DNA from: Vespertiliibacter pulmonis
GTDB lineage: Bacteria; Pseudomonadota; Gammaproteobacteria; Enterobacterales; Pasteurellaceae
DNA length: 64,000 nt
NCBI RefSeq assembly: GCF_013377275.1
Contig: NZ_CP016615.1
Span: forward strand, 1,374,830 to 1,438,829
Direction: 5' to 3'
Shown: positions 9,822 through 20,203 of the stretch, piece by piece
How positions within the stretch are numbered: position 1 is the stretch's first letter
Layout of the letters: every line of letters begins with the position of its first letter
Notes under the pieces: generated by a model
Seen by the model: the letters and a program-made list of their open reading frames with translations, nothing else
Database searches by the model: none
Told to the model about the DNA's origin: nothing
Position numbers and translations under genes: made by a program

Positions 9822-10745
9822 TTATGAATAACGAATTTTGGGATCGATCACGGCATACAAAATATCAACGATAGCGTTGAATAAAATGGTTAATGATCCA
9901 ACTAAAATGGTTAAACTTAACACCAATGAATAATCACGGTTTAATGCACCATTGACAAAAAGTTGCCCAATACCTGGTAAGCCAAATACACTTTCAATCA
10001 CAATAGAGCCTGTAATAATGCCAACGAAGGCTGGTCCTAGATAAGTAATAACGGGAGAAAGAGCTGGGCGTAATGCGTGTTTTAAAATAATTTTACGCAT
10101 TGGTAGCCCCTTTGCTTTGGCGGTACGAATAAAATTAGAGTGTAGGACTTCGATCATTGATCCACGAGTGATACGAGCGATACCTGCAACATAACCGATG
10201 GTAAGAGAAAGAACAGGTAAAACCATATAGTAAAGCTGTCCGCCATTCCAGCCCCCTGCGGGTAGCCATTTTAGATAAATGGCAAAAAAGAGGACGAGCA
10301 ACGGCGCAAAGACAAAACTTGGTATGATAACTCCAGTCATAGCAAAGGACATTACGATGTAATCCCACTTGCTATTTTGTTTTAAAGCAGCAAATGTACC
10401 AGCAAATACGCCAATGATAACGGCAAAAATAAATGCAATCGAACCTAGTTTGAAAGAAACAGGAAAAGATGAGCCGATTAAATCATTTACGCTTTGGTCT
10501 TTATATTTAAAAGAAGGCCCAAAATCACCTTGAGCAAGATCTTTTAAATAGATGAAATATTGTTTATATAGCGGTTCATTTAAATGGTATTTGGCCTCAA
10601 TATTCGCCATTACTTCTGGTGGATATGCTCTCTCAGAAGTAAAGGGATTGCCAGGTGCAAGTCGCATTAAAAAGAAAGAAAACGTAATTAAAATAAACAG
10701 GGTTGGAATGGCTTCCAGTAGTCTTTTTATAATAAATTTTAACAT
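9822..10745 (-). CDS. oppB: Oligopeptide ABC importer permease OppB
   Basis: Second permease subunit, 307 residues, starting MLKFIIKRLLEAIPTLFILITFSFFLMRLAPG, the usual OppB/DppB N-terminal helix and APGNPF motif. Six predicted membrane helices; the EAA loop is RTAKAKGLPMRKIILKHALRPA. The length equals E. coli OppB (306) and is shorter than YejB, which supports Opp and not Yej. It is separated from oppA by 91 bp containing an inverted uptake-sequence hairpin. Confidence 0.93.
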   Translation of the reverse strand: MLKFIIKRLLEAIPTLFILITFSFFLMRLAPGNPFTSERAYPPEVMANIEAKYHLNEPLYKQYFIYLKDLAQGDFGPSFKYKDQSVNDLIGSSFPVSFKLGSIAFIFAVIIGVFAGTFAALKQNSKWDYIVMSFAMTGVIIPSFVFAPLLVLFFAIYLKWLPAGGWNGGQLYYMVLPVLSLTIGYVAGIARITRGSMIEVLHSNFIRTAKAKGLPMRKIILKHALRPALSPVITYLGPAFVGIITGSIVIESVFGLPGIGQLFVNGALNRDYSLVLSLTILVGSLTILFNAIVDILYAVIDPKIRYS

Positions 10746-10774
10746 AGTAAATTCTCTAATACCCTAAGTGGAAA

Positions 10775-10829
10775 CAAGCGGTCAGATTGCTGATATAACT
10801 TGTAAAAAATTTAGCTAATCTACCGCTTG
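10775..10829. repeat. Inverted uptake-sequence pair between oppA and oppB
   Basis: CAAGCGGTCAGATT (10775-10788) and AATCTACCGCTTG (10817-10829) are inverted copies of the uptake sequence and form a long stem with one bulged base. On the operon strand no U run follows, so it looks more like an mRNA-stabilising hairpin or partial attenuator after oppA than a full terminator. Confidence 0.65.
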
Positions 10830-10836
10830 AAAATAG

Positions 10837-12471
10837 TTATTTTGTAATATAAAGATTTCTTAGATAGATATTATCTTGCGGATCTTTACCTGAATAACCT
10901 TTCACATAAGGTTTAACTAGACGGGTATTTACATAGTTATAAACAGGCACAATCGCATAGTCTTCAGATAGCACTTGCTCTGCTTTTGCATAGGCATCCA
11001 TACGGCCTTTTTCATCAGTGGCTTGGTATGAAGTAGCTAGAGCATCGTCATAGGCTTTGTTCTTATAAAATGCGGTATTATTGCTCGAATTTGATAAGAA
11101 ATAATTTAAGAATGTAGTCGCTTGGTTGTAATCTGCACTCCATCCTGCACGAGCTATATCATAATTGCCTTGGTGGCGAGTATCGAGATAGCTTTTCCAC
11201 TCTTGATTTTCGAGTTTAACATCGACTAAACCTTTAGTATTTTTCTTCCAAATTGAGGCTGCGGCAATAGCGGCTTTTTTATGGTTCTCATTCGTGTTGT
11301 AGAGTAACGTAAATTTAAGTGGATTTGCTTTGCTATATCCCGCTTCTTCTAGTAATTTAATAGCTTGAGCATTACGCTCTTCCATTGATTGTTCGGAGTA
11401 AGCAGGTTGTTTTATATCTGCACCTTCCCCAATATAAGTTGGGGTAAAAATGTAGGTTGGGGTTTGCCCTTGAGCTAATACTTTATCTGTAATAATAGTG
11501 CGATCTAAGGCTAAGTTTAATGCCTTACGAATGTTGATATTATCAAAAGGTGCTTTTTTGTTATTGATTTCGTAGGTGTAAGTCCCTAATGTTCTGACGA
11601 CAAACACTTCATTTGGGATTTCTTTTTTCAAGGTTTGGAAACTATCGGTTGGTAAACCATAGTTAGTAATATCAATTTCACCTGCACGGTAACGTTGTAC
11701 ATCGGTGGTAGCAAGTGGAATGGCTAAGAATGTGGCTTTATTGATCGCTGTTTCTTTGTTGTTCCAATAGGTTGGGCTACGCTCAAACTCAATTTTTTCA
11801 TTGATAACGTGTTTAGTTAAACGATAAGCACCGTTACCGACAAGATTTTCTTCTTTTACCCACGCATCACCAAATTTTTCAACTACTGATTTTGGTATCG
11901 GTAGGGTGGAATGGTGTGAAGTCATTCCAATTAAATAAGGAACAGGATCGGTTAAAGTAAGCTGTAAAGTATGCGCATCAAGTGCTTTTACCCCAAGCTC
12001 TTCAGGTTTTTTCTTACCATTAATAATGTCTTGAGCATTTTCAACTTTCATATAAGTCATATAGCTTGAATATGGCGCGGCGGTTTTTGGATCAACTAAC
12101 CGTTGGTAGGCAAAGACAAAATCTTCAGCCGTAACAGGTTCACCATTAGACCATTTGGCTTCTGGACGTAGTTTAAATGTCCATTGTTTAAAATCAGGTG
12201 TGCTTTCCCAAGAAAGGGCAACGCCAGGAATAATCTTTCCGTCTTCATCTTGGGTAACCAGCCCTTCAAATAGTTGGTATGAAATTTGGGCTTCAGGTAC
12301 GCCTTCACTTTTTTGTGGGTCAAGGCTTTGTGGCTCAGTTCCGTTATTGATAACAATTTCTTGTTTTTCTGCAAGCTGAGTGCCTTCGGGGATTTTTGCC
12401 GCAAAAGTGGAGATGGATAATCCCAGTGTAATTGCTGAAGCCAGTAGTGAGTGAATGAATTTCGTTTGCAT
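10837..12471 (-). CDS. oppA: Periplasmic oligopeptide-binding protein OppA
   Basis: Captures peptides in the periplasm and delivers them to OppBC. The N-terminus is a normal signal peptide (MQTKFIHSLLASAITLGLSISTFA) with no lipobox cysteine, so a soluble periplasmic protein of about 520 residues. SBP_bac_5 features are clear: NNGTEPQSLDPQ at the mature N-terminus, KWSNGEPVTAEDFVFAYQRL and the late AGWSADYNQATTFL segment typical of OppA/MppA. First gene of the operon, with its own promoter and a good AGGAG ribosome site. It could serve murein peptides (MppA-like) as well as general oligopeptides; sequence alone does not decide. Confidence 0.92.
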   Translation of the reverse strand: MQTKFIHSLLASAITLGLSISTFAAKIPEGTQLAEKQEIVINNGTEPQSLDPQKSEGVPEAQISYQLFEGLVTQDEDGKIIPGVALSWESTPDFKQWTFKLRPEAKWSNGEPVTAEDFVFAYQRLVDPKTAAPYSSYMTYMKVENAQDIINGKKKPEELGVKALDAHTLQLTLTDPVPYLIGMTSHHSTLPIPKSVVEKFGDAWVKEENLVGNGAYRLTKHVINEKIEFERSPTYWNNKETAINKATFLAIPLATTDVQRYRAGEIDITNYGLPTDSFQTLKKEIPNEVFVVRTLGTYTYEINNKKAPFDNINIRKALNLALDRTIITDKVLAQGQTPTYIFTPTYIGEGADIKQPAYSEQSMEERNAQAIKLLEEAGYSKANPLKFTLLYNTNENHKKAAIAAASIWKKNTKGLVDVKLENQEWKSYLDTRHQGNYDIARAGWSADYNQATTFLNYFLSNSSNNTAFYKNKAYDDALATSYQATDEKGRMDAYAKAEQVLSEDYAIVPVYNYVNTRLVKPYVKGYSGKDPQDNIYLRNLYITK

Positions 12472-12508
12472 AAACTTCTCCTAGTTAGAATTTTAGTTAT
12501 TTTTACGA

Positions 12509-12537
12509 TTATTAGCGGAAAAGTATGATTCTGTAAA
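12509..12537 (-). promoter_or_regulatory. Promoter of the opp operon
   Basis: On the minus strand TTTACA (12532-12537), a 17-bp spacer and TAATAA (12509-12514) form a plausible sigma70-type promoter about 40 bp upstream of oppA. The rest of the 283-bp gap up to ruvB holds the ruvAB terminator and no gene that I can see. Confidence 0.5.
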
Positions 12538-12689
12538 GTTTTTTATATAAATTAAAGCAAAGTAATTTTATATTCTGTGAGAAAGTTCACTAATTTTTGT
12601 TAATTTGAATGGAATTTGCCCTTAATAGGAGGAAGATAGCAATGTTTATTACTGTGATTTAATCGTATGGAAAAAATAAAGATGTATTA

Positions 12690-12720
12690 GAAAAGAAGGC
12701 ATTATCAAAAAAATAATGCC
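12690..12720 (-). terminator. Terminator of ruvAB
   Basis: GGCATTAT and ATAATGCC (12698-12705, 12713-12720) form an 8-bp stem; on the minus strand a TTCTTTTCTAA tract follows. It lies 35 bp after the ruvB stop. Confidence 0.7.
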
Positions 12721-12754
12721 TACGATGCAAAAAAATATGAAAACTGACCGCTTA

Positions 12755-13759
12755 TTATGTGGTTTTTACTAAGCCAAAATGGGTATAAGTTCGAGAAGTA
12801 GCAATCCGACCACGGGGAGTACGTTGTAAAAAGCCTTGCTGAATTAAATAAGGTTCTAATACATCTTCAATGGTATCTCGTTCTTCGCCAATAGCCGCTG
12901 CAAGGTTATCTAAGCCGACAGGTCCACCATCAAAGCGTTCGATTACTGCTGAGAGTAATTTTCTATCCATAAAATCAAAACCTTCAGGGTCAACATCTAG
13001 CATTGTCAATGCTTGTTTGGCAATCTCTGATGAAATAATGCCATTATTGCGAACATCAGCAAAGTCCCTTACACGACGTAATAAGCGGTTGGCAATACGA
13101 GGTGTACCACGAGAACGGCGAGCAATTTCATAAGCACCGTCAAAAGCTAGGTTTAAATTTAAGCAGTCGGCACTGCGTTTAACGATAGAGGTGAGGTCAT
13201 CAACGGAATAAAATTCCAAGCGTTGGACAATGCCAAAACGATCTCGTAATGGAGAAGTGAGTGAGCCTGCTCGTGTCGTTGCACCAACTAATGTGAAGGG
13301 GGGTAAATCTAATTTAATTGAGCGAGCAGCAGGACCTTCACCGATCATAATATCTAATTGGTAATCTTCCATTGCTGGGTATAAAACTTCTTCAATCGCA
13401 GGGGACAAGCGGTGGATTTCATCAATAAATAGCACATCATAAGGTTCTAAGTTAGTCAGCATTGCGGCTAAATCTCCTGCTTTTTCAAGAACAGGTCCTG
13501 ATGTCGTACGAATATTTACACCCATCTCATTTGCGACAATGTTTGCTAGCGTGGTTTTCCCCAACCCCGGTGGTCCAAAAATTAGCAAGTGATCAAGTGC
13601 GTCGTTGCGTAATTTTGATGCTTTAATGAATATTTCCATCTGCTCACAAACAGATGGTTGTCCGACATAATCTGCCAGCATTTTGGGGCGGATTGCTCGG
13701 TCAATAACTTCATCTTCCCGTTTTGGAACTGTGCTAATAATTCTATCGGCTTCTATCAT
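12755..13759 (-). CDS. ruvB: Holliday junction branch-migration helicase RuvB
   Basis: AAA+ motor that drives branch migration with Ruv[12 protein letters not shown] is Walker A (near residue 62), [11 protein letters not shown] is Walker B, and the [18 protein letters not shown] segment holds sensor and arginine-finger residues. The C-terminal winged helix ends with [15 protein letters not shown]. Length 334 is normal. Its ATG overlaps the ruvA stop by 4 bp, so the two are translationally coupled. ruvC is not in this window. Confidence 0.98.
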   Translation of the reverse strand: MIEADRIISTVPKREDEVIDRAIRPKMLADYVGQPSVCEQMEIFIKASKLRNDALDHLLIFGPPGLGKTTLANIVANEMGVNIRTTSGPVLEKAGDLAAMLTNLEPYDVLFIDEIHRLSPAIEEVLYPAMEDYQLDIMIGEGPAARSIKLDLPPFTLVGATTRAGSLTSPLRDRFGIVQRLEFYSVDDLTSIVKRSADCLNLNLAFDGAYEIARRSRGTPRIANRLLRRVRDFADVRNNGIISSEIAKQALTMLDVDPEGFDFMDRKLLSAVIERFDGGPVGLDNLAAAIGEERDTIEDVLEPYLIQQGFLQRTPRGRIATSRTYTHFGLVKTT

Positions 13760-14361
13760 AATGCATTTTTCAAGGCTTCACGAATTAACTGTTCGCTTGT
13801 TACACCTGTTTTATTTACTTTCTTAATCATTTTTTCAGCATCTGCAGGTTTATAACCTAAGGCAATGAGTACCTCACGGGCTTCATCGGCAGGTTCAATC
13901 GTATCGGTTGCAATAATTTGGTTGATAGGCTGTTCCTGAAAGAAATCACTTTGTGCAATGCCTTTGAATTTCCCTTTTAGCTCAACTAATAAACGTTCGG
14001 CAGTTTTACGCCCGACGCCTGGAATTTTAATAAGTTTTGAGAGATCTTCTTGTTCCACTGCCGTTGCAAATTGTGCAACAGACATTGCTGACAAAATAGC
14101 CAGAGCAAGTTTTGGCCCAACACCATTAGTTTTAATGAGTTCACGAAAAAGGGTTCTATCTTGTTTTTGAGAAAATCCAAAAAGTAGATGGGCATCTTCT
14201 CGCACAACAAGATGTGTAAAAATTGTTGTTTGTTCGTTTACGGCGGGGAGGTCGTAAAAACTGGTCATTGGTAATAGTATTTCGTAACCAACGCCTTGTA
14301 CATCAAGCACCATTTCAGGTGGTGATTTTTCGAGAATAGTTCCGTGAAGTCGTCCGATCAT
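13756..14361 (-). CDS. ruvA: Holliday junction-binding protein RuvA
   Basis: Tetrameric DNA-binding partner of Ruv[29 protein letters not shown] is the N-terminal OB-fold; two helix-hairpin-helix motifs follow ([14 protein letters not shown] and [17 protein letters not shown], about residues 76-125); the C-terminal RuvB-binding domain closes with [17 protein letters not shown]. Length 201 matches the family. Confidence 0.98.
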   Translation of the reverse strand: MIGRLHGTILEKSPPEMVLDVQGVGYEILLPMTSFYDLPAVNEQTTIFTHLVVREDAHLLFGFSQKQDRTLFRELIKTNGVGPKLALAILSAMSVAQFATAVEQEDLSKLIKIPGVGRKTAERLLVELKGKFKGIAQSDFFQEQPINQIIATDTIEPADEAREVLIALGYKPADAEKMIKKVNKTGVTSEQLIREALKNAL

Positions 14362-14523
14362 TGTAATTTCTATGCTGATGAAAAGTAGTTAGCATAACGG
14401 AAAACTGGATAAAATAACAGATCAAGCGGTTAGATTTTATAGAAATTTTGTTAATTGAATTATATTGAATTATTAAGAAAATAAGTAGAAAGCAACTAAA
14501 AGTGGAAATTTACGGCGTGTTGT

Positions 14524-14558
14524 ATTAAAAAACAACCCGCTATTTATGGCGGGCTGTT
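14524..14558 (-). terminator. Terminator of potABC
   Basis: On the minus strand AACAGCCCGC and GCGGGTTGTT pair in a 10-bp stem with one G-U pair (14531-14540 with 14549-14558), followed by T residues. It begins 10 bp after the potC stop, so no potD follows in this transcript. Confidence 0.75.
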
Positions 14559-14567
14559 TGGGAATGA

Positions 14568-15335
14568 TTAATGTTTCTTGCGAGTGATAATTTGGCTTAA
14601 TATCACGAGAGTGAGTGAGAAAATAATCATTAACGTTGCTAAGGCATTAACTTCTGGTGTTACACCTGTTTTCACTAATGAGAAAATTTTCAGCGGTAAT
14701 ACTTCATAGCTTGCACTGGTAACAAATGAAGATACAACCACGTCATCAAGTGAAATGGTGAAGCTAAGCAACCAACCTGAGATTATAGCAGGCAATAATA
14801 GTGGTAAGAGGATTTTACGTAAAATTGTAAATTCACTGGCTCCAAGATCTTTAGCTGCTTCAAGCATTTTTCCGTCAAAATCTTTTAAGCGAGATGAAAC
14901 GGTAATCACCACATAAGGTAAGCAGAACGTAATATGAGCAAAAAGTAGAGACCAAAAGCCTAATGACATTCCCACTAACATAAAAAGGGCTAACAGTGAT
15001 ACTGCCATTACAATATCAGGCGACATCATTACCACAAATAGCATTCCACCTACCATTTGTTTTCCACGAAATTGGTAGCGATACAGAGCAATAGAGGTTA
15101 ATGTCCCAATGATTGTAGAAAGTGTTGCCGCAAAAAACGCAATGCTTACAGAGTTCATTGCTGCTTGTATTAGGGTGTCATTATTTAATAGACGCTCATA
15201 CCAGTTAAAACTGAATCCTTTCCACGATAAACCGTAACGGTCGGCATTAAATGAGTTTACTACTAAAATAATAATGGGAATGTACAGATAGGCGTACACT
15301 AAAAACATAAATAAACTGTTAAATACGCGTCTCAT
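14568..15335 (-). CDS. potC: Spermidine/putrescine ABC importer permease PotC
   Basis: Inner-membrane permease of the PotABCD polyamine importer. 255 residues, six predicted helices, opening [30 protein letters not shown]. The ATPase-docking EAA loop is EAAKDLGASEFTILRKILLPLLLPAI. It overlaps potB by one base at the ATG/stop junction. Assignment to PotC and not another spermidine-type permease rests on the potA-potB-potC order. Confidence 0.93.
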   Translation of the reverse strand: MRRVFNSLFMFLVYAYLYIPIIILVVNSFNADRYGLSWKGFSFNWYERLLNNDTLIQAAMNSVSIAFFAATLSTIIGTLTSIALYRYQFRGKQMVGGMLFVVMMSPDIVMAVSLLALFMLVGMSLGFWSLLFAHITFCLPYVVITVSSRLKDFDGKMLEAAKDLGASEFTILRKILLPLLLPAIISGWLLSFTISLDDVVVSSFVTSASYEVLPLKIFSLVKTGVTPEVNALATLMIIFSLTLVILSQIITRKKH

Positions 15336-16195
15336 TATTCTAACTCCACTTTCTTATTCATTAGCTTATTCGCACGGTAGTAAACATAGATCATTAGTGC
15401 CATTAAAATAGTCAGTGCAATACTAATCGCCGCACCAAATGGCCAGTTACGAGTAACTAAGAATTCGCTTTTTATAATATTACCAACTAGCAGTACTTTT
15501 GCCCCACCAAGTAGATCTGCTACATAAAACATACCCATTGCAGGCAATAGAACAAGTAGGCAACCCGCTACAATTCCTGGCATTGTGAGTGGAATAATTA
15601 CTTTAATAAAACGTTGAAACGTATTTGCACCGAGATCTCTTGCGGCTTCAAGTAAACGCCCATCAAGTTTTTCAATGGAAGAGTATAAAGGTAAAATCAT
15701 AAATGGCAGTAAAATATAGACCAAACCAATAATAACAGCAACTTCGGTATTTAAAATCCGAATAGGACTGTCTATTAAGCCAATAGACATTAGTGCTTCA
15801 TTGAGTACACCTTTCACACCGAGAAAAATTTTCATTCCATAAATACGGATGAGAGAGTTTGTCCAAAATGGTAAAACAACTAAAAATAGCAAGAGTGAAC
15901 GATATTTCTCAGGTAATTTTGCGATCATAAATGCAAATGGATAGCCGATAATTAAGCAGATAATCGTAGCGATACCTGCCATATAGAGAGAGTTCCATAA
16001 TACTTGTGAGTAAAGTGGATCAATTAATCGTGCATAGCCATCAAGTGAAAAACTGAGTTCAAGTAAGTTACTGCTGTCTTTTGTCATAAAACTGGTAAAC
16101 AGCACTAATAAATTCGGAATGAGTACGAAGAAAATCAGCCAACCGAAAATAATACCAACAGTAACTGTTTGGAATTTATTATTAGTTACCTTCAT
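15335..16195 (-). CDS. potB: Spermidine/putrescine ABC importer permease PotB
   Basis: Second permease subunit, 286 residues, with six predicted helices. The periplasmic loop [30 protein letters not shown] and the EAA loop [26 protein letters not shown] are typical of PotB. It overlaps the 3' end of potA by 14 bp, evidence of a tightly coupled operon. Confidence 0.94.
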   Translation of the reverse strand: MKVTNNKFQTVTVGIIFGWLIFFVLIPNLLVLFTSFMTKDSSNLLELSFSLDGYARLIDPLYSQVLWNSLYMAGIATIICLIIGYPFAFMIAKLPEKYRSLLLFLVVLPFWTNSLIRIYGMKIFLGVKGVLNEALMSIGLIDSPIRILNTEVAVIIGLVYILLPFMILPLYSSIEKLDGRLLEAARDLGANTFQRFIKVIIPLTMPGIVAGCLLVLLPAMGMFYVADLLGGAKVLLVGNIIKSEFLVTRNWPFGAAISIALTILMALMIYVYYRANKLMNKKVELE

Positions 16196-17294
16196 CGTTA
16201 ATTACAACCTCCCAGCCTTCGTGCCATGTTAAAGCGACTTTTTGACCGATAGAGTGATCAATATTTGGATCATCTTCATTAAAGAACTCACTGACTAATA
16301 CTTTCATCCCGTTATGATCGAGTACAATGCTGGATTCTAGTGTCATTCCTTTATAGTTACGATCGATAACGTGTCCGATAATTGCTTTTGAACCTTCGTT
16401 TTCATCAAGTTCTTCAATTACAATATCTTCAGGGCGTAACAATACTTTGAGTTTGTCATTTGGATGAACAGGAATATCAGTGTAAATTTCACAAATTCTA
16501 CCTTCTACATTTGCTTTAACGGTTTTTTCGCTTACACGTTCAATAATAGTTGCGTCAAATACATTGATCTCGCCAATAAAATGAGCGACAAATAGATTTT
16601 TCGGATCTTCATAAATTTCACGAGGTGTTCCGTCTTGCTCAATTTTACCTTTATTCATAACAATAATACGATCAGACATTGTTAATGCTTCTTCTTGATC
16701 GTGAGTTACAAAAATAAAAGTAATGCCTAATTGACGTTGCAATGCTTTCAGCTCATTTTGCATTTCTTTACGCAATTTGTAATCAAGGGCAGAAAGAGAT
16801 TCATCAAGTAATAATACTTTAGGTTTATTTACCACTGCACGGGCAATAGCAATACGTTGTTGCTGACCGCCTGATAGCTGAGAGGGTTTTCGGCTTGCCA
16901 TTTCTTCTAAGCGAACCATACGCAAAGCGTCCATAACACGAGGTTTGATTTCAGCTTCAGGCACTTTTTGCATACGCAGACCAAAGGCGACGTTTTCAAA
17001 AATAGTCATATGGGGGAAAAGTGCATAACTTTGGAACACAGTATTGACGGGACGGTATTCAGCAGATGTTGTCGTTACATCTTGCCCATCTAGCATAATC
17101 GTACCTGCAGTTAATTCTTCAAAACCTGCAATTAAACGTAAAACCGTTGTTTTACCACAACCAGATGGACCTAAAATTGTTAAAAATTCACCATCATTGA
17201 TTGTAAGATCTAAGTTATCAATAATTGTTTTATCACCATAACTTTTTGTTATAGAACGAAGTTCAATAATTGGTTTTTGATCTAACTTTTCCAT
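16182..17294 (-). CDS. potA: Spermidine/putrescine ABC importer ATPase PotA
   Basis: ATPase of the polyamine importer. [16 protein letters not shown] is Walker [16 protein letters not shown] the signature, [12 protein letters not shown] Walker B and the H-loop is [12 protein letters not shown]-terminal TOBE regulatory domain follows from about residue 240 ([10 protein letters not shown]). Length 370 is normal. First gene of potABC; the gene for the binding protein PotD is not found before the terminator. Confidence 0.95.
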   Translation of the reverse strand: MEKLDQKPIIELRSITKSYGDKTIIDNLDLTINDGEFLTILGPSGCGKTTVLRLIAGFEELTAGTIMLDGQDVTTTSAEYRPVNTVFQSYALFPHMTIFENVAFGLRMQKVPEAEIKPRVMDALRMVRLEEMASRKPSQLSGGQQQRIAIARAVVNKPKVLLLDESLSALDYKLRKEMQNELKALQRQLGITFIFVTHDQEEALTMSDRIIVMNKGKIEQDGTPREIYEDPKNLFVAHFIGEINVFDATIIERVSEKTVKANVEGRICEIYTDIPVHPNDKLKVLLRPEDIVIEELDENEGSKAIIGHVIDRNYKGMTLESSIVLDHNGMKVLVSEFFNEDDPNIDHSIGQKVALTWHEGWEVVINDEGN

Positions 17295-17460
17295 TTATTT
17301 TTGTTTTCCCCCTAGGGTATTGTTGAGAAAAGGCAAAAAATCTGAATAAAATTCAGCTCGACATGCGTAATGAATACGCTTTTATAAGTGTTGCATAATA
17401 TAGCGAATAGACAGGGAATGAAAGGGAAAATTTACGATTTACGTAAATTGTTTATAGAAA

Positions 17461-17494
17461 AAGCGGTGAATTTCTGTGGAAAGTTACCGCTTGT
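17461..17494 (-). terminator. Inverted uptake-sequence hairpin, terminator of rnt
   Basis: AAGCGGT (17461-17467) and ACCGCTTGT (17486-17494) are inverted uptake-sequence cores. On the minus strand they pair (extended by AA/TT-type pairs) and are followed by TTTTC, so the pair serves as terminator 13 bp after the rnt stop. Confidence 0.65.
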
Positions 17495-17506
17495 AAGAAT
17501 AAGGCT

Positions 17507-18163
17507 TTATTGTGTGTTATGAGGTGGAAATCCACCTAGATTTTTTAAGCGGTTTACCATTGTGCAAAAAAGCTCTGCGGTACGCTCAGTATCGTACAAA
17601 GCAGAATGGGCCTGTTTACCGTCAAAGGGAATATGCGCTATTTGACAGGCTTTGATTAGCACAGTTTGCCCGTACATAAAGCCTGCAAGTGTTGCGGTAT
17701 CAAACATTGCAAAAGGGTGAAATGGATCTCTTTTGGCATTGATACGTTTTACCGCAGCTTGTAGAAATGCCTGATCAAACGTAGCGTTATGAGCTACGAT
17801 AACAGCTCGTTGGCAATCGTTATCTTTAATAGCTTTGCGCACCATTTTAAACATTTCAATGATGGCAATTTCTTCTGGTACTGCTCCTCGTAGCGGATTA
17901 TCAATATCAATGCCATTAAACTTAAGCGATTCAGGATTGATATTTGCACCATCAAAAGGTTTGATATGGCTATGAAATTGCTGATCTTGTTGAAGATCGC
18001 CGTTTTCGTCCATTTTTAAGGTAATTGCAGCAATTTCGAGTAGGGCATCGGTTTGGGCATTTAGTCCTGCCGTTTCTACATCAATTACGACGGGTAAATA
18101 GCCACGAAATCTATTTTTTAGTAAATTATAATTGGGTTGTGTATTTTCGGTTTCAGTTGTCAT
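17507..18163 (-). CDS. rnt: Ribonuclease T
   Basis: DEDDh 3'-5' exoribonuclease that trims tRNA CCA ends and stable RNAs as a homodimer. Exo I is [21 protein letters not shown] (Asp and Glu near residues 26-28), Exo II is [13 protein letters not shown], and Exo III is [14 protein letters not shown] with the catalytic His and Asp. Length 218 agrees with E. coli (215). Stands alone between terminators. Confidence 0.96.
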   Translation of the reverse strand: MTTETENTQPNYNLLKNRFRGYLPVVIDVETAGLNAQTDALLEIAAITLKMDENGDLQQDQQFHSHIKPFDGANINPESLKFNGIDIDNPLRGAVPEEIAIIEMFKMVRKAIKDNDCQRAVIVAHNATFDQAFLQAAVKRINAKRDPFHPFAMFDTATLAGFMYGQTVLIKACQIAHIPFDGKQAHSALYDTERTAELFCTMVNRLKNLGGFPPHNTQ

Positions 18164-18209
18164 TTGGAATATTAAAATTATACAAGCGGTTGGTTAGTGA
18201 TAAAATTTG

Positions 18210-18247
18210 CAAAAAAATCAGCCCTTAGAAATAAATTAAGGGCTGAT
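18210..18247 (-). terminator. Terminator of ndh
   Basis: ATCAGCCCTTA (18217-18227) and TAAGGGCTGAT (18237-18247) form an 11-bp stem; on the minus strand TTTTTTT follows. An uptake sequence (18182-18190) lies beyond it. Confidence 0.85.
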
Positions 18248-18296
18248 ATTATGGCATAAATATGGGTTAAAAACGAATATCTCTGCAATCTTGTAA

Positions 18297-19583
18297 TTAG
18301 TGCAGTTTTAAAGACGGACGTAAGAAACGATTAATTTTGCCAACCAATACAATCAATGTCGTTTTAAAACAACCGTGTAATGCCGCTTGGTGCATTCGAT
18401 AAAGAGAAAGATAGGCAAGGCGTGCAATACGTCCTTCAATAAACATTGAGCCTTTAGTGAGATTACCCATTAAACTTCCTACTGTACCAAAGCGTGAGAA
18501 AGATACTAATGATCCTTTATCATTAAACACAAAATGTTTAAGAGGTTTATTGTTATGTAATGCGATTAGATTATAGCCACAACAGCTTGCCATTTGGTGA
18601 GCAGCTTGTGCTCTTGGTGGTACAAATTTGCCGTTTTTTTGTAACAAAGCCGCACAATCGCCGATTACGAATATATTATCGTCTTGCGTGGTTTGTAGAG
18701 TATCTTTAATAACAAGTTGGTGTAGTCGGTTAGTTTCTAAGCCATCAAATTGTTCGGTAATATCGGATACACGAATACCTGCTGCCCAAACTAATAAATT
18801 TGCTGAAATCGTTTCACCTTCTTTTGTAATTAAAGTTCCTTCTTTGGCTTCAACAATAGTGGTATTGGTTCGGACATCAACACCTAGCGAGCGTAATTCT
18901 TGAATGGCAGCTGTTGAAACTCGTTCGGATAAAGCTGGTAAAATACGATTACCTGCTTCAATTAAGGTTACTTTCAAGCTAGTATTATTTAATTTACCAA
19001 AACCATATTCATTGAGATGTTTAACGGCATTGTATAATTCTGCAGACAGCTCTACCCCTGTTGCCCCTCCACCTACAATGGCAATGTGTACCTCTTTTTC
19101 GTTATTATTGGAAAATTTTAAAAAGAGTTCCATCATACGTTGATGAAAATGTTTGGCTTGTTCAGCGCTGTCTAAGAAAATGCAGTGTGAAGCTACGCCT
19201 GAGATACCGAAATCATTAGATTTACTTCCGATTGCTACTACTAATTTATCGTAGCTAATATGCCGTTCGGCAACTAATAATTCGTTATTGTCATTATAAA
19301 TTGGGGCAAGTGTAATAGTTTTTTGAGATCGATTTAGCCCCGTAATTGAACCTTGCTGAAATTCAAAATTATGTAATGCAGCGTGAGCACGATAGCTTAA
19401 TGCGTCTGTGCCATCATCAAGAGAGCCAGTCGCAACTTCGTGTAAGAGAGGCTTCCATAAATGAGATGGGTTGCGATCAACTAAAATGATTTTGGCTTTC
19501 CCTCTACGACCTAATTTATTGCCTAAAAATGTAGCAAGCTCTAAACCACCTGCACCACCACCGACAATTACGATATTGTCCAT
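18297..19583 (-). CDS. ndh: NADH:quinone oxidoreductase type II (NDH-2)
   Basis: Single-subunit, non-proton-pumping respiratory NADH dehydrogenase attached to the inner membrane. Two Rossmann folds are visible: [18 protein letters not shown] at the N-terminus for FAD and [21 protein letters not shown] near residue 166 for [14 protein letters not shown] and [12 protein letters not shown] complete the flavin site. The C-terminal amphipathic region (about 390-428) would bind the membrane. Length 428 fits E. coli Ndh (434). Confidence 0.95.
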   Translation of the reverse strand: MDNIVIVGGGAGGLELATFLGNKLGRRGKAKIILVDRNPSHLWKPLLHEVATGSLDDGTDALSYRAHAALHNFEFQQGSITGLNRSQKTITLAPIYNDNNELLVAERHISYDKLVVAIGSKSNDFGISGVASHCIFLDSAEQAKHFHQRMMELFLKFSNNNEKEVHIAIVGGGATGVELSAELYNAVKHLNEYGFGKLNNTSLKVTLIEAGNRILPALSERVSTAAIQELRSLGVDVRTNTTIVEAKEGTLITKEGETISANLLVWAAGIRVSDITEQFDGLETNRLHQLVIKDTLQTTQDDNIFVIGDCAALLQKNGKFVPPRAQAAHQMASCCGYNLIALHNNKPLKHFVFNDKGSLVSFSRFGTVGSLMGNLTKGSMFIEGRIARLAYLSLYRMHQAALHGCFKTTLIVLVGKINRFLRPSLKLH

Positions 19584-19638
19584 TTTAATTCCTCATAACA
19601 ATAATGATGCGTATAATTTTAGAAATTTCTTACTCAAA

Positions 19639-19672
19639 GCCTATTTGCATTTTAGATATTGATCAAATAGGC
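19639..19672 (-). terminator. Stem-loop between gloA and ndh
   Basis: GCCTATTTG (19639-19647) and CAAATAGGC (19664-19672) form a 9-bp stem with a 16-base loop. On the minus strand only TTTGAG follows, so termination would be weak; it may be an mRNA 3' hairpin of gloA. TTGATCAA inside the loop resembles half an FNR site but is not a full one. Confidence 0.35.
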
Positions 19673-19715
19673 AATGTAAAAAATAGCTAAAACTGACCGC
19701 TTGCTATTTAATTTG

Positions 19716-20120
19716 TTAGCCTAGGGCTTTTTGTGCATCTTTATTTTCGATAAATTCAATTTTATAGCCATCAGGATCTTCTACAAAAGCAATAACCGTT
19801 TTGCCACCTAATACGGCTCCAGCTTCACGGGTAACTTTTCCGCCCGCATTGCGAACAGCTTCAACTGTTGCATAAATATCGTCAACTCCAATAGCAATAT
19901 GCCCGTAACCTGTACCTAGTTCGTATTGTTCAACACCCCAGTTATAAGTAAGCTCTAGTACTGCACCCTCACTTTCATCACCATAACCTAAAAAAGCTAA
20001 AGTATATTTGTACTGTTCATTTTCTGTCATTCGTAATAACTGCATACCTAAAATATCAGTATAGAATTTAATTGAACGTTCTAAATTTCCAACACGTAAC
20101 ATAGTATGTAAAATTCTCAT
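19716..20120 (-). CDS. gloA: Lactoylglutathione lyase (glyoxalase I)
   Basis: Converts the methylglyoxal-glutathione hemithioacetal to S-lactoylglutathione, a Ni-dependent detoxification step. The vicinal-oxygen-chelate fold is plain, with metal ligands His5 (MRILHTML), Glu56 (VLELTYNW), His74 (GHIAIGVDD) and Glu122 (YKIEFIE). Length 134 is near the E. coli enzyme (135). Confidence 0.96.
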   Translation of the reverse strand: MRILHTMLRVGNLERSIKFYTDILGMQLLRMTENEQYKYTLAFLGYGDESEGAVLELTYNWGVEQYELGTGYGHIAIGVDDIYATVEAVRNAGGKVTREAGAVLGGKTVIAFVEDPDGYKIEFIENKDAQKALG

Positions 20121-20203
20121 AATGAATCCTCTTAATTATTAGAAAAATGAGCTAATAGTATGGCATAATCACGTTATAAAGTCACTTTTAGTAAGTTTAG
20201 TTT

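Noticed and set aside
7283-12471. Operon as yejABEF (microcin C importer)
   Set aside because: The fused ATPase fits Yej, but OppB (307) and OppC (306) sizes and the OppA motifs fit Opp; YejA, YejB and YejE are clearly longer.
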